64,000 nucleotides of DNA, taken from contig NZ_JAGHZZ010000008.1 in the NCBI RefSeq assembly GCF_017745095.1, forward strand, positions 113,830 through 177,829, written 5' to 3'. The notes under the pieces are model-generated. The model saw nothing but the letters and a program-made list of their open reading frames with translations. It was not told the origin of the DNA and did no database searches. The stretch is from Sporocytophaga sp. (GTDB taxonomy: Bacteria > Bacteroidota > Bacteroidia > Cytophagales > Cytophagaceae). This document shows, one piece after another, positions 39,187 through 48,998 of this stretch; within the stretch, counting starts at the first letter, position 1, and each line of letters starts with the position of its first letter. Both the position numbers and the translations under genes were made by a program.

Positions 39187-39318
39187 TAATATCCATTTCC
39201 AAGCTTCCCTCATCATCCTTACATAAAGTTTCATTCAAGCCTTATAACTATGGATAGAGAACCCATATTCATTGCGTTTCGTTTTCTTGGTAAGTGGTAT
39301 TTTATAACATAAAAGAAT

Positions 39319-39690
39319 ATGGATAGGAACGTAGTAGGCTGGTTTGAAATACCGGTAAAAGAAATGGACAGAGCAAAAAAATTCTACAGTACGGTTTTTG
39401 AGAAAAAATTAACCGACATGCCAATGGATGATCTCGAGATGGCAACTTTTGACATGGTTGATGATGGTCCTAATTCAGGTGGAGCTTTGGTTAAAGGCGA
39501 AGAAACAACACCTAGTTCATCAGGCACAGTGGTATATTTCTCCTGTGATGATATTCAGAATGAACTTTCAAGAGTTGAAAAGAGTGGAGGAAAAATCGTA
39601 TTCCCTAAAACTCCTATAGGAGAATACGGATTTATTTCACATATAATAGACACAGAAGGAAATCGTATTGGATTACATTCAGTTAACTAA
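39319..39690 (+). CDS. VOC-family (glyoxalase/bleomycin resistance-like) protein
   Basis: A 123-aa single vicinal-oxygen-chelate domain pair (two beta-alpha-beta-beta-beta units). It starts GWFEIPVKEMDRAKKFYSTVF and ends YGFISHIIDTEGNRIGLHS, the usual VOC beginning and end. Members include small dioxygenases, isomerases and binding proteins, and the sequence does not reveal which. ATG start. Stands alone with a terminator. Confidence 0.88.
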   Translation: MDRNVVGWFEIPVKEMDRAKKFYSTVFEKKLTDMPMDDLEMATFDMVDDGPNSGGALVKGEETTPSSSGTVVYFSCDDIQNELSRVEKSGGKIVFPKTPIGEYGFISHIIDTEGNRIGLHSVN

Positions 39691-39700
39691 TAGTCATATA

Positions 39701-39745
39701 AATAAAAAGAGTCTGCGCTTTAAAACTCAGGCTCTTTTTATTTTG
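39701..39745 (+). terminator. Intrinsic terminator of VOC gene
   Basis: AATAAAAAGAG (39701-39711) pairs with CTCTTTTTATT (39732-39742), with an inner CTG/CAG extension, and is followed by TT. Confidence 0.75.
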
Positions 39746-39781
39746 TTGAAAACCAACAAATTCTTTCTGGTTTTCCTCTTT

Positions 39782-39815
39782 TTCTTATTAATTAAAACTT
39801 ATTACTTACAACTTA
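39782..39815 (-). repeat. Heptad repeat tract after the hydroxylase gene
   Basis: Read on the minus strand just after the stop: TAAGTTG, TAAGTAA, TAAGTTT, TAATTAA, TAAGAAA, in strict 7-nt register, beginning 4 nt after the TGA. One of five such tracts. Confidence 0.6.
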
Positions 39816-39819
39816 AAAA

Positions 39820-40959
39820 TCATCTTTCGCTTTTATCAATCATGTTTAAGTCTTTATCAAATGGACTTTTAGTAAATGGATGAATCAATTGCTTAATATA
39901 TCCTTTGGGATAATTGGCTTCTCTCACTCCTGTCCCTTCTGGCCATACATTTCCAGGCAAATAATATGTGCCGAATATTTTATCTAAAAATGGAAAATGA
40001 ATTGCAAAATTTTTGCCGTATATGTTCGGATCATCACTATGATGCCAATGATGGAACTGAGGCGTTACAAAGATGTATTTAAATATTCCGAAATTAATTC
40101 CTGTGTTGGCATGAATCAGTACTGCGTGAATTGATACAAATATAATGTAGGCATTAAATGTAATCGTTGAAAATCCGCACACATAAAGAGGAATAAATGA
40201 GATTGATCTTGTAACAAAAATGTCCACAAAGTGAGTCCTTGACCCTGCAAGCCAGTCCATAGATTGTGTGGAATGATGCACAGAATGAAATCTCCATAAA
40301 TATACGTGCGAATGAAAAAGACGATGAGCCCAGTATTGAAACAAATCAGTTACCAGTAAAGCAAGTAAAAACTCTAAAGCAAAAGGAAGGCCCTGAACCC
40401 ATGTGTGTAATGCATTAAGCCCTAATTGACCAAACAATACCTTTGCCGGAGCTTGTGTGATAACTCCGAAGAACTGCACAAACAAATGACTGATTGCAAA
40501 ATAAACAAGGTCTGTTCTCCATTCTGCATGAAATCTTTTTTGCCCTATTCGTTTCGGAAATGCCATTTCTATAGGTATAAAAATCAAGGCAAGAATAAAG
40601 AGATCAATTAAAAGCCAGTCCAGTCCAATGCTCCATGCGGTTTTATCAACAGCTCTTGCTTTTACTTCAAACCCACCCAAGGCTACAGAGAGTGTGCAAA
40701 GTACTATTCCTATTACAGGAAGCTTTTTCTTTTTACTGAGTAAAAAACCAAGTGTTGCAAAAAAGAAGGAAGCAATGATAACAGCCATTAATAATGTCTT
40801 CATCATATCACCTGTGTATACTTCACGAAATTCCGGTGTTGTAAAATGCTCCGGAAAATGGAAACAAAGAATTGCAAACAATGATAATAATCCTAAAAAT
40901 ATACAACTATAACTACTTATATAGCCTTCTCCAATCTTAAAGGGTGCTTTTTCTGACAT
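39820..40959 (-). CDS. Sterol desaturase/fatty acid hydroxylase family membrane protein
   Basis: A 379-aa membrane di-iron enzyme predicted to hydroxylate or desaturate a lipid. Residues 1-~125 contain three or four membrane helices not found in the minimal family. The catalytic part (about 130-350) has the histidine clusters HRLFHSH, HSVHHS and QFHHWHH, the expected metal ligands. Substrate is uncertain: sphingolipid, fatty acid and carotenoid are all possible. ATG start. Monocistronic, ending in a heptad repeat tract. Confidence 0.88.
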   Translation of the reverse strand: MSEKAPFKIGEGYISSYSCIFLGLLSLFAILCFHFPEHFTTPEFREVYTGDMMKTLLMAVIIASFFFATLGFLLSKKKKLPVIGIVLCTLSVALGGFEVKARAVDKTAWSIGLDWLLIDLFILALIFIPIEMAFPKRIGQKRFHAEWRTDLVYFAISHLFVQFFGVITQAPAKVLFGQLGLNALHTWVQGLPFALEFLLALLVTDLFQYWAHRLFHSHVYLWRFHSVHHSTQSMDWLAGSRTHFVDIFVTRSISFIPLYVCGFSTITFNAYIIFVSIHAVLIHANTGINFGIFKYIFVTPQFHHWHHSDDPNIYGKNFAIHFPFLDKIFGTYYLPGNVWPEGTGVREANYPKGYIKQLIHPFTKSPFDKDLNMIDKSER

Positions 40960-41043
40960 TTGCTTTAAAAAATTTTATTTAAAATTCAGTTAATTATAAA
41001 TATAAAAAATTCCTCTAAAGAAACATTGTAGATATTTAAATAA

Positions 41044-41074
41044 AAAGCATGAACATATAAGATCTTTATGCTTT
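41044..41074 (-). terminator. Probable terminator of the malectin gene
   Basis: AAAGCAT / ATGCTTT stem (7 bp, 17-nt loop) is followed on the minus strand by TTTTATTT. It is about 70 nt beyond the stop and rather AT-rich. Confidence 0.5.
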
Positions 41075-41139
41075 AAAATTTCAATATGACAATACCTTTA
41101 AAACTCTTATTAATTAAAATTGAAAGGCAATGCAAAAAG

Positions 41140-42894
41140 CTATTTAATCATCTTAATAATTTCTTCATTATTAATGTTGATAAGATAAAGCCCTTGTTGT
41201 GAATTACCGAATTGCTTAGTATCTAATCTAAATTGCTTATCTGAAGAAGATAAATTTTCCTCATATACAAGCTTTCCTTGCATATCATAAATTTTAAAAT
41301 TTACAGGAAGCATACTTTCTTCTTCAGAAGAAATATATAATACTTCAGCATCTCTAGCTGATACATTGTATTTAGAGCCTCCAGGTATCGCTGTAGTAAG
41401 TCCATTATCCGAAGCTCTTGAGGAAACAAATGATGTCTCTGTTTCCAATGAGGCTATTTCAATACCATTCACCTGGGGATTGCCAACATTTCGAATAAAA
41501 TCAATATTCAATACTCCATCAGTTACCTTTACATAAAAGTTCTTTTTATCAGCATTAAGCCCAACACTTGCAAAAATATCATAGTTAGAAAGTACTTCTT
41601 CATCTTCTACATTCACATCAAAACTCCTCACTCCTGCTTGGTTTACTCCAGGCACCTTTTCTGCAAAAAACAAACTCAACCTATAAATACCGTTTGCAAG
41701 AGGAAAGTTATAAGAAAGCTCACCGCCAAAAGGCAAATCATATCTGTTGGACCCAAACAATGCGTTAGGAGCCCCAGTGGTATTAATGCCTTGCCAATAG
41801 TGCCAGCTACCTGTTGTATGGTTTGAACTGAAAGGATCTAGGTAAACAGATCGTTGCAATTGATAATCCTTTTCCCAGTTCTTATCTGATGCACTTATAT
41901 CAGGACCACCTGCATTTATTCTGTATTGAATAGGATGGCCAATTACATCATCGGAGAACTTAACTAGAAAAGATTCTGAGGCACTCCAGCTATCTAAAGT
42001 AAATGGGAAATCAGTTCTACCTTGCAGATAAACATTGCCTTCTTCATCACCGGATAACTTTTCCACCATTTCCGCCCCTTCCACAGTACCAAGGCCTAGA
42101 GCATTTATTCTCTTTCCCGTGCTATCATATTTTATTATAAAGAGATCAGGATAGTTTGAAGCATTATGTAAAGTTTCACCCTGAAAATCTATGTCTGACT
42201 GATGATATCCTCCAATATAAATATTACCGAGTGCATCATTAGTTAGGGCGGTACATTGATTGCCATATACTTCAGAGCTATTCGCAACATTCCCCCATTT
42301 AAATTGTCCAATCTTATTCAATTTAACCAAGAAGGGTTCATCAAAATATTGAATATAATAAGGATCTTCAAATTCAATCTGAGGTTTCAAAGAAAAAGGG
42401 CCAAATTGATAGAAGCCATTTAGATTACCAGCAATGTAAATATTATCGTCTTTATCTATACTTACAGCCCTTGGGAAAATAAAGCAACTAAACGAATTCC
42501 GATCAGCCCGAACTTCAAAAACTCTATTCCCTGAAGGGGTAAATTTTGAAACCAGTAAATTAACATAGTAATCAATAATACATACAGATATAATATTCCC
42601 CTCATTATCTATTTTAATAATTCCATTTGTATAATCAACTTCAGGCAATAGTGCCTTCCAGATAAGAACATCATTCTTATCATATTTAACCAGATAGATC
42701 AAAGTCTCTGGCCAGCCCTCAGGAGTGAGTTCTTCATAGCTTTCATAAAGATACCTGTTACTGTCAACATCTATATTCTCCTGCTTATTAGCAAATTCAC
42801 CTTCATAAGGCTTTACCCAATCTATTGCCTGGGAATGGAGTTCAGACAAAATTAAAAAACAAAAAAACAATGTAGTCCCGAATGTTTTCTTCAT
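41140..42894 (-). CDS. Secreted malectin-domain protein with T9SS sorting domain
   Basis: A 584-aa protein exported by Sec and then by type IX secretion. The signal peptide is at about 1-22. Residues ~25-330 contain repeated beta-propeller-like strands of SBBP type (NIYIAGNLNGF, GNIYIGGYHQSD). Residues ~335-480 form a malectin carbohydrate-binding domain (INAGGPDISASDKNWEKD to NPQVNGIEI). The last ~80 residues are a type A T9SS C-terminal domain (LPVNFKIYDMQGKLVYEENL, then GLYLININNEEIIKMIK). It is likely a surface-attached or released glycan-binding protein. No catalytic domain is visible. Confidence 0.88.
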   Translation of the reverse strand: MKKTFGTTLFFCFLILSELHSQAIDWVKPYEGEFANKQENIDVDSNRYLYESYEELTPEGWPETLIYLVKYDKNDVLIWKALLPEVDYTNGIIKIDNEGNIISVCIIDYYVNLLVSKFTPSGNRVFEVRADRNSFSCFIFPRAVSIDKDDNIYIAGNLNGFYQFGPFSLKPQIEFEDPYYIQYFDEPFLVKLNKIGQFKWGNVANSSEVYGNQCTALTNDALGNIYIGGYHQSDIDFQGETLHNASNYPDLFIIKYDSTGKRINALGLGTVEGAEMVEKLSGDEEGNVYLQGRTDFPFTLDSWSASESFLVKFSDDVIGHPIQYRINAGGPDISASDKNWEKDYQLQRSVYLDPFSSNHTTGSWHYWQGINTTGAPNALFGSNRYDLPFGGELSYNFPLANGIYRLSLFFAEKVPGVNQAGVRSFDVNVEDEEVLSNYDIFASVGLNADKKNFYVKVTDGVLNIDFIRNVGNPQVNGIEIASLETETSFVSSRASDNGLTTAIPGGSKYNVSARDAEVLYISSEEESMLPVNFKIYDMQGKLVYEENLSSSDKQFRLDTKQFGNSQQGLYLININNEEIIKMIK

Positions 42895-43077
42895 GATGAT
42901 TGATTTTAAGTTTAGAAAATATTTTAAAAAATCCGTTAAAAGTTAATATTAAAAATAACAAAATCACCTTTCCAATAAACAAATAACATTGTCTATCTAT
43001 TAAACTTACCTTTCTGATTAACAACCGTATTTATATCTCAGAAAAGCTTTCAGACATTCTCCTATTACTTAATAATT

Positions 43078-43323
43078 TTAACTAAGATGTTTTTCTGTCT
43101 TATTAAAATTTTGAAGAGCTGTAGCTGTGCTATATACAGAAACCAGAAAGGGTGTAACATACGTCAGAAATAATTTAAAGAAATTAAGACTTTCCCATTT
43201 CTGATATATAAAGAGGTCGCCCTGATTGATAACATTTAAAACAGTTCCCACTATCAAGCTTACCATCAGACCTTTTTTTACAGTCGCAGGTTTTGACGCA
43301 AATTTTATGAAGCCATTTTGCAT
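43078..43323 (-). CDS. nrtS: NrtS-like small membrane protein
   Basis: An 81-aa protein with two predicted membrane helices (about 18-36 and 50-70) matching the small nitrate/nitrite transporter family NrtS. The key landmarks are KKGLMVSLIVGTVLNVINQGD and LTYVTPFLVSVYSTATAL. NrtS is reported as a nitrate/nitrite transport protein in other bacteria; the assignment here is by pattern. ATG start. It is isolated, and no nitrate reductase gene is in the window. Confidence 0.78.
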   Translation of the reverse strand: MQNGFIKFASKPATVKKGLMVSLIVGTVLNVINQGDLFIYQKWESLNFFKLFLTYVTPFLVSVYSTATALQNFNKTEKHLS

Positions 43324-43472
43324 ATTCTTTTTCTTTTATAATTTCTTAGTAAAATTAAAGCTGAGCTTTGTTGAATTTACAATCTTTAAGATCTTCAATT
43401 CAATTTTAAATGAAAAGTATTAAATGATATTTTTATCAGAAGAAAGGCGTAAAACAGAGGAAGAACCAGAAA

Positions 43473-43512
43473 ATAAAAAACCCTTGCAGTATTCAATATG
43501 CAAGGGTCTTTT
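43473..43512 (-). terminator. Intrinsic terminator of the aminotransferase gene
   Basis: CCCTTGCA (43481-43488) pairs with TGCAAGGG (43499-43506). A T-rich run follows on the minus strand. Confidence 0.88.
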
Positions 43513-43531
43513 ATTATAATTTGTTATATTT

Positions 43532-44863
43532 TTAAGCTATTACTTTAACCGTCTCCGTTTTGCTTGCTAGATATTCTCTTATCGCTTCTCTGAGTCTTAT
43601 AAAGTTATTTCTAAGCATTTCTTCATTCTCTTCAAGAAGAGTGATTCTAAAGCCTTTCAAATCCGAACAGAAGGATGAAATAGGAACAACGCATATTCCA
43701 GTGGAAGCTAACAGATAATAAACGAATCTCTTATCTAATGCCACATCTTCTTTTTCAACCCAGCTTTCTACAAGCTTCTTCACTTCTGGATTTTCAATCT
43801 TCAGCTTCTGATCTGCCCTTAAAACGCCTTCCTTAAAAATGATAGTATTGTAAAACGCGCCGAATGTTTCATTAAACATTAGTTCAGGAATTTCTCCAAG
43901 AATATCGGCTATAATCTTGCTTCTTCTTCCTATACGTTCATTAAGTTCTTTTCTGTATGGCTGGAACCTTGGGTCACCCATAATTTTAGGAATAGCCAGC
44001 TGAGGTAAAGTAGTAGAGCAAACTTCAATCATCTTTGCATTGTCCAATGCAGCACAGAATTTGGTAAACTCTTTATCTTTATCCTTATTGTAATACTCCA
44101 TCCAGCCACATCTTGAGCCAGGCCAAGGCAGCTCTTTAGAAATACCTTTCATTGCTATTCCAGGAAGGTCTTCAATTACTTCAGCTAGAGAATATGCCCT
44201 TGCCCCGTTGTATGTGATATTAAGATAAATCTCATCACTGATCAGCATTAGTTTAAATTCTCTGGCGATCTCTACAATCCTTTTCAAAGTCTCGTAAGGA
44301 TACACCATTCCTGTTGGATTATCAGGATTGATAATCAAAATTCCTATGATGTTTGGATTGTATTTTACTTTGTTGTAAAGATCATCTAAATCAGGATACC
44401 AATGGTTGTTAGGATCAAGTTTATAGGTAATCGGAACCTGATTTGCATGCGCAGCTTCAGCTGAAGAGTGAGTGCTATACGCTGGAGATGGTCCTATAAC
44501 TCTCAGAGTAGGATCTATAAACTGATAAACTTTAGCAATAGCATCTCCAAGTCCGTTAAAGAATAATATATCATCTGCAGTTATCTGTGCTCCACCTCTG
44601 GCATTATTCAATTTGGCTAGAAAGTTTCTCGTCTCAAGATTACCTTTGGAAGGACAATAACTGTAAGATTTGTTATCCATCACCAAACCGGAAATAATCT
44701 CCTTCATCCAAAGAGGGATTTCCGAATTTTTCTGAATCGGATCGCCAATATTTTCCCAGTAAATAGTCAAGCCAAGGTTTTTCAACTGATCAGCTTTCTT
44801 CACTATTTCCCTTATTTCATAGCTAAGTTCTTTTGCTCCACCGCTTAATATCTTTTGTCTCAT
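43532..44863 (-). CDS. Class I/II pyridoxal-phosphate aminotransferase
   Basis: A 443-aa fold-type I aminotransferase, probably for alanine or another neutral or aromatic amino acid. Landmarks are the N-terminal IGDPIQKNSEIPLW, the substrate and PLP-binding INPDNPTGMVYP near 210, SDEIYLNITYNGA, and the Schiff-base lysine in GISKELPWPGSRCGW near 270. The C terminus has FRITLLEENEEML with the carboxylate-binding arginine. It resembles AlaA/AlaC-like enzymes, but specificity cannot be fixed. ATG start. Monocistronic with a strong terminator. Confidence 0.9.
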   Translation of the reverse strand: MRQKILSGGAKELSYEIREIVKKADQLKNLGLTIYWENIGDPIQKNSEIPLWMKEIISGLVMDNKSYSYCPSKGNLETRNFLAKLNNARGGAQITADDILFFNGLGDAIAKVYQFIDPTLRVIGPSPAYSTHSSAEAAHANQVPITYKLDPNNHWYPDLDDLYNKVKYNPNIIGILIINPDNPTGMVYPYETLKRIVEIAREFKLMLISDEIYLNITYNGARAYSLAEVIEDLPGIAMKGISKELPWPGSRCGWMEYYNKDKDKEFTKFCAALDNAKMIEVCSTTLPQLAIPKIMGDPRFQPYRKELNERIGRRSKIIADILGEIPELMFNETFGAFYNTIIFKEGVLRADQKLKIENPEVKKLVESWVEKEDVALDKRFVYYLLASTGICVVPISSFCSDLKGFRITLLEENEEMLRNNFIRLREAIREYLASKTETVKVIA

Positions 44864-45090
44864 GCTTTATTTTGTCCTAACCTTTCCTTAGAAAGGATAA
44901 AATTAAAAAATTATTCCCTGGTATAAAATTCATTATCTCTTATAAAGGATATTTTTTTCGAATAGTTCCCTTCTCTTGCTTTATTTTTGGATAAATTATC
45001 GATTTAAGATGAGAAACACCCCTGAAAATCAATGACATTTTCAAAAAATCAAAGGAGAATATGTTATAAAAAAAAGAAAAGCAAAATCTC

Positions 45091-46041
45091 TTAATACTTG
45101 TTTATCAACTTAAAAAAACCGAAAGCCAATGTAATTATTAACGCTATGTGAATTAAGGCTCCCAGCAGAAATAAACCTTGCATAAGGCTTAAACTTATAA
45201 ACCTTCGGTAATGACTTCCTTCCTCAAAACTCATTCTGGGAGGCCCAGGATCTACTTTTAATTTTGGCATTGGAGAGAGGTCTGGATTCAAAGCTGCATT
45301 AGACCCGGAAACATGTACAGGTCCGGAAGCTTTAGCGTTCAAATAAAGAAAAATATCAGTTATATCCTTTTCACTCAGATAAGTGAAAGCGGGCATTTTA
45401 TAATGATCATACTGCTCTGATATAAAATTAGCATAAGGATCTCCATTTTTAATCACTTTCTGAGAATTATGCACAAAAGGAATTAGCCAACTGATAGGAC
45501 GGGTTTTAGGCGTACTTCCAAGAGCCGGGCCAATGATCTCTTTATCGAAGGCATGACAAACTGCACATTGCTGTTCAAAAAGAAATTTACCATGCAATGC
45601 TGCTTCACCATAACTTCCGCTTAACAGAGCTTCAGGGTATAAATCTTTTGAAGCTCCTGTCTTTGATGCTTCCTGGATATATGCCAATACATTGTAAATA
45701 TCATCATCTGATAGTTTTTTAAATGATGGCATTACAGTATTGTTGTAGCTTTTGAAAATAAAGACTGCATGAGTATCTCCTGCTGCAATCACACCTTGTG
45801 AGTTTTTAATAAAGCTCAATAACCAGCTGATTGGCCTCCTTTTAGGTACAGTGGATAAGGCTGGACCTATCCTCTCAACAGATATGGCGTGACATACATT
45901 GCAATTATTAAGGAACAGTTCTTTTCCTTTGGAAATACTTGCTTTGTCTGAAGGTAATTCCTTAATCTGTCCTGAAGAGCTTTCAGGAATACCAAGAAGT
46001 AAAAGCAGAAGAATAAACAATAAATAATCAGAGATCTTCAT
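45091..46041 (-). CDS. Diheme cytochrome c, membrane-anchored
   Basis: A 316-aa periplasmic electron carrier, likely the donor to the adjacent oxidase. A signal peptide (about 1-25) is followed by two class I cytochrome c domains, each with CxxCH (CNVCH near 50; CAVCH near 160) and a distal methionine candidate (MPSFKKLSDDDIYNVLAYI; MPAFTYLSEKDITDIFLYL). The two halves are clearly homologous, so an internal duplication occurred. A single C-terminal membrane helix (about 285-312) anchors it. The start overlaps the coxI end by 14 nt, so the genes are translationally coupled. Last gene of the oxidase operon. Confidence 0.92.
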   Translation of the reverse strand: MKISDYLLFILLLLLLGIPESSSGQIKELPSDKASISKGKELFLNNCNVCHAISVERIGPALSTVPKRRPISWLLSFIKNSQGVIAAGDTHAVFIFKSYNNTVMPSFKKLSDDDIYNVLAYIQEASKTGASKDLYPEALLSGSYGEAALHGKFLFEQQCAVCHAFDKEIIGPALGSTPKTRPISWLIPFVHNSQKVIKNGDPYANFISEQYDHYKMPAFTYLSEKDITDIFLYLNAKASGPVHVSGSNAALNPDLSPMPKLKVDPGPPRMSFEEGSHYRRFISLSLMQGLFLLGALIHIALIITLAFGFFKLINKY

Positions 46042-47860
46042 CCTTCTTCTCTCCTTCTTTAATATTTGACTTACCGCCTCTATTCTGATCTTCGGGCATA
46101 TTAGAATCCATAGTTTCAGAATAAGGAACTGTCTGATTTATATAATCCTCTTTTGCTCCAGGTTTGCTATAATCATAAGGCCAGCGATGAACAACTGGTA
46201 GCGGACCTTTCCAATTTCCATGACCTGGTATTGGTTCAGTAGTCCACTCAATTGTATTGGATCTCCAGGGATTTTTTCCAGCCGCTCTCCCTCTAAACAT
46301 ACTATGGATAAAATTATAAATAAAGATAAGCTGTCCTCCAAAGGTGGCGAATGCCGCAACACTGATCAGAATATTCAAATCATAATATTTACTGAATGAT
46401 TCAAAAATTGTAAATGAGTAATACCTTCTTGGAAAGCCTGCCATTCCAACATAGTGCATCGGAAAAAATATAAGATAAATACCAGCAAATGTAATCCAGA
46501 AATGCAGATAACCCAATTGAGGGTTTAACAACCTGCCAAACATTTTGGGGTACCAATGATAAACACCACAAATAAAGCCAAACATAGCAGCACTGCCCAT
46601 TACCAAATGAAAATGAGCAACTACAAAATGCGTATCATGTACCATGATGTCTATAGCAGGATTGGCAACAAACAAACCAGTAAGTCCGCCTGTGATGAAA
46701 AACGAAACCATGCCAATTGCAAATAACATAGCAGGAGTAAACTCAATACTTCCTTTCCATAGTGTAGCAAGCCAATTAAATACTTTCACCGATGAAGGCA
46801 CTGCGATTATAAATGAAGTCAGGCTAAATACGGAACCCAGAAAGGGGTTCATGCCTGACACAAACATATGGTGAGCCCAAACCAGGGCAGATAATACGGT
46901 TATGATAAAAAAAGAAACTACCATTGCAGAATAGCCAAATATAGGCTTTCTGGAAAATGTACTGATCACCTCAGATGTAATACCAAATGCTGGCATAATG
47001 GCTATATATACTTCAGGATGACCTAGAAACCAGAACAGGTGCTCAAAAAGAATGGGACTACCTCCATTAAAATGAAGAGGTTTTCCTCCTATGTATATTT
47101 CTGAAAGAAAAAAACTAGTACCGAACGTCCTGTCTGCAAGCAACAATAACATTGCTGAAAACAAAACCGGAAACGATACGAGCCCAAGAATCGCGGTAAA
47201 GAATAAGCCCCAAACAGTAAGTGGAAGCCTTGTCATATACATTCCCTGAGTTCTTAAATTAAGAACAGTCGTAATGTAATTCAACCCCGCAAGAAGTGTA
47301 GAGACAATAAAGAAAACCATACTGATGATCCATAACGTCACTCCTCCACCTGACCCTCTCAATGCCTCCGGAAGGGCGCTCAGAGGAGGATAACTTGTCC
47401 ATCCTCCCGCAGCAGGTCCCGTAGAAAGAAACAAAGAGCAAAACATGATGAAGCCAGAAATAAAAAACAGCCAATAGCTGAGCATATTGATAAAAGGAGA
47501 TGCCATATCTCGCGCTCCTATTTGCAAAGGAATAAGAAGATTGCTAAAAGTACCGCTAAAGCCTGCAGTGAGCACAAAAAAGATCATGATTGTTCCATGA
47601 ATTGTGACCATTGACAGATAAAATTCAGGATCAAGTCTTCCATCTTGTATCCACCTTCCCAGAAGAGGTTTCAGCCAAGAGATGTCAGCATCGGGAAACC
47701 CCAATTGAATTCTCATGATTACTGAAAACAAAGAACCTAGAAGAGCCCAGAATATCGCTGTAAAAAGATATTGTTTAGCGATCATTTTGTGATCCTGACT
47801 AAAGACGTAGGTAAAGATGAATCTAAGCAGTTTATTCCTTTTGGGCCTTGTTACCTCCAT
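46028..47860 (-). CDS. ctaD: Cytochrome c oxidase subunit I
   Basis: Catalytic heme-copper subunit reducing O2 to water and pumping protons. At 610 aa it has 12 predicted helices. The heme and copper ligands are present: H in TIHGTIMIFF, HPEVY with the His-Tyr cross-link, WAHHMFVSG, and VVAHFHLVMG. GHPEVYIAIMPAFG identifies an A-type oxidase with the Glu/Tyr-type proton channel region. It lies between coxII (6 nt upstream) and the diheme cytochrome c gene (14-nt overlap). A subunit III gene is not adjacent. Confidence 0.96.
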   Translation of the reverse strand: MEVTRPKRNKLLRFIFTYVFSQDHKMIAKQYLFTAIFWALLGSLFSVIMRIQLGFPDADISWLKPLLGRWIQDGRLDPEFYLSMVTIHGTIMIFFVLTAGFSGTFSNLLIPLQIGARDMASPFINMLSYWLFFISGFIMFCSLFLSTGPAAGGWTSYPPLSALPEALRGSGGGVTLWIISMVFFIVSTLLAGLNYITTVLNLRTQGMYMTRLPLTVWGLFFTAILGLVSFPVLFSAMLLLLADRTFGTSFFLSEIYIGGKPLHFNGGSPILFEHLFWFLGHPEVYIAIMPAFGITSEVISTFSRKPIFGYSAMVVSFFIITVLSALVWAHHMFVSGMNPFLGSVFSLTSFIIAVPSSVKVFNWLATLWKGSIEFTPAMLFAIGMVSFFITGGLTGLFVANPAIDIMVHDTHFVVAHFHLVMGSAAMFGFICGVYHWYPKMFGRLLNPQLGYLHFWITFAGIYLIFFPMHYVGMAGFPRRYYSFTIFESFSKYYDLNILISVAAFATFGGQLIFIYNFIHSMFRGRAAGKNPWRSNTIEWTTEPIPGHGNWKGPLPVVHRWPYDYSKPGAKEDYINQTVPYSETMDSNMPEDQNRGGKSNIKEGEKKDEDL

Positions 47861-47866
47861 AAGTTC

Positions 47867-48922
47867 TTATAGATTAGAAATTATCTTTCCTGAAAATGCT
47901 TCAATTATTTGCTTTGCTTTTTCCTTGCCTTCTACAGGAACATTTACCAGATATTCTGAATTTCTTGCCAGCCAAGGGATTTGCTTATTATACCATCGTT
48001 GATAATCATCTTCATCTTCCACAACCAGAATTAAAAGCATTGAAAAATGATTTCTTCCGCAAAGTTCGGCACACCCCATTTCGTAGTTAAAATCGGGATT
48101 ATTGGTAATTTCCTTCATCTCTTCAGTTGTATGCCTAGGAATAAAAGAAAACCTGGTAAGCATTCCAGGAACTGCGTCCATCTTTACCCTAAGATTAGGA
48201 ATATACACACTGTGAATGACGTCTCTTGAACGTATTCTCAGCATGACTTTTTTGTTTCTGGGAAGATGTAACTGTACGGGCATAAAATCATCATAACCAT
48301 TGGTGTCTCTAAGATCTAGTCCCATTGCATTGATACCATCGATATAATGAAAATTATAATTGCCCAGTTTTCCATCTTTACCAGGATATCTCACTCTCCA
48401 GTTGAACTGCTCTCCTAGGATTTCTATCTCAAGAACATCTTCATTTACTCCCTGATTGATCACCTCCCAGTAATAATTACCTGTCATAAATAATACAATG
48501 AAAGCCAAAGTAGGCACAGAAAACCAGATAGCTTCGATATATAGATTGTTTTTCCAATAGAAAGCTTTATTACTTTTACCCTTAGCATATCTGTATGAAA
48601 AATAGAACAGCAATACTTGTGTCAATAGAAATACAAATCCTGTTAATGCAGTAGTTATCCAGAACATTCTGTCTACATACACTCCATGCTCAGATGCATT
48701 TACAGGTAGAAAAGGCCCTTCATGAAAATAATTATAGCCAAAGAAAAGAAGTAGGCCAGTTACAAGGAATGAAAAGAGCAAATGGGCATTTAAATTATTA
48801 TAATCCGACTTTAACTCTACTTCATTTTTCCTATACAGAATATAATCGGATAAAATTTTCAGAAAAACATAAAACAGCGATATCCCTGCGATCCCCGCAA
48901 TGGACCAGAAAAAAACTTTCAT
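47867..48922 (-). CDS. ctaC: Cytochrome c oxidase subunit II
   Basis: Electron-entry subunit with the CuA centre. Three hydrophobic helices lie in the first ~150 residues (about 1-20, 45-65, 88-110, plus one at 125-145), which is more than the usual two. The periplasmic cupredoxin domain has SRDVIHSVYIPNLRVKMDAVPG and the CuA loop GCAELCGRNHFSM, with both cysteines, the Glu, the His and the Met present. 351 aa, ATG start. First gene of the coxII-coxI-cytochrome c unit. Confidence 0.95.
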   Translation of the reverse strand: MKVFFWSIAGIAGISLFYVFLKILSDYILYRKNEVELKSDYNNLNAHLLFSFLVTGLLLFFGYNYFHEGPFLPVNASEHGVYVDRMFWITTALTGFVFLLTQVLLFYFSYRYAKGKSNKAFYWKNNLYIEAIWFSVPTLAFIVLFMTGNYYWEVINQGVNEDVLEIEILGEQFNWRVRYPGKDGKLGNYNFHYIDGINAMGLDLRDTNGYDDFMPVQLHLPRNKKVMLRIRSRDVIHSVYIPNLRVKMDAVPGMLTRFSFIPRHTTEEMKEITNNPDFNYEMGCAELCGRNHFSMLLILVVEDEDDYQRWYNKQIPWLARNSEYLVNVPVEGKEKAKQIIEAFSGKIISNL

Positions 48923-48998
48923 ATTACCTAAGCAGTTTTATATACTTAGGCTTAACCTATATTTACTTAGGATGTTTATTCGGACAGAAATCGAACTA

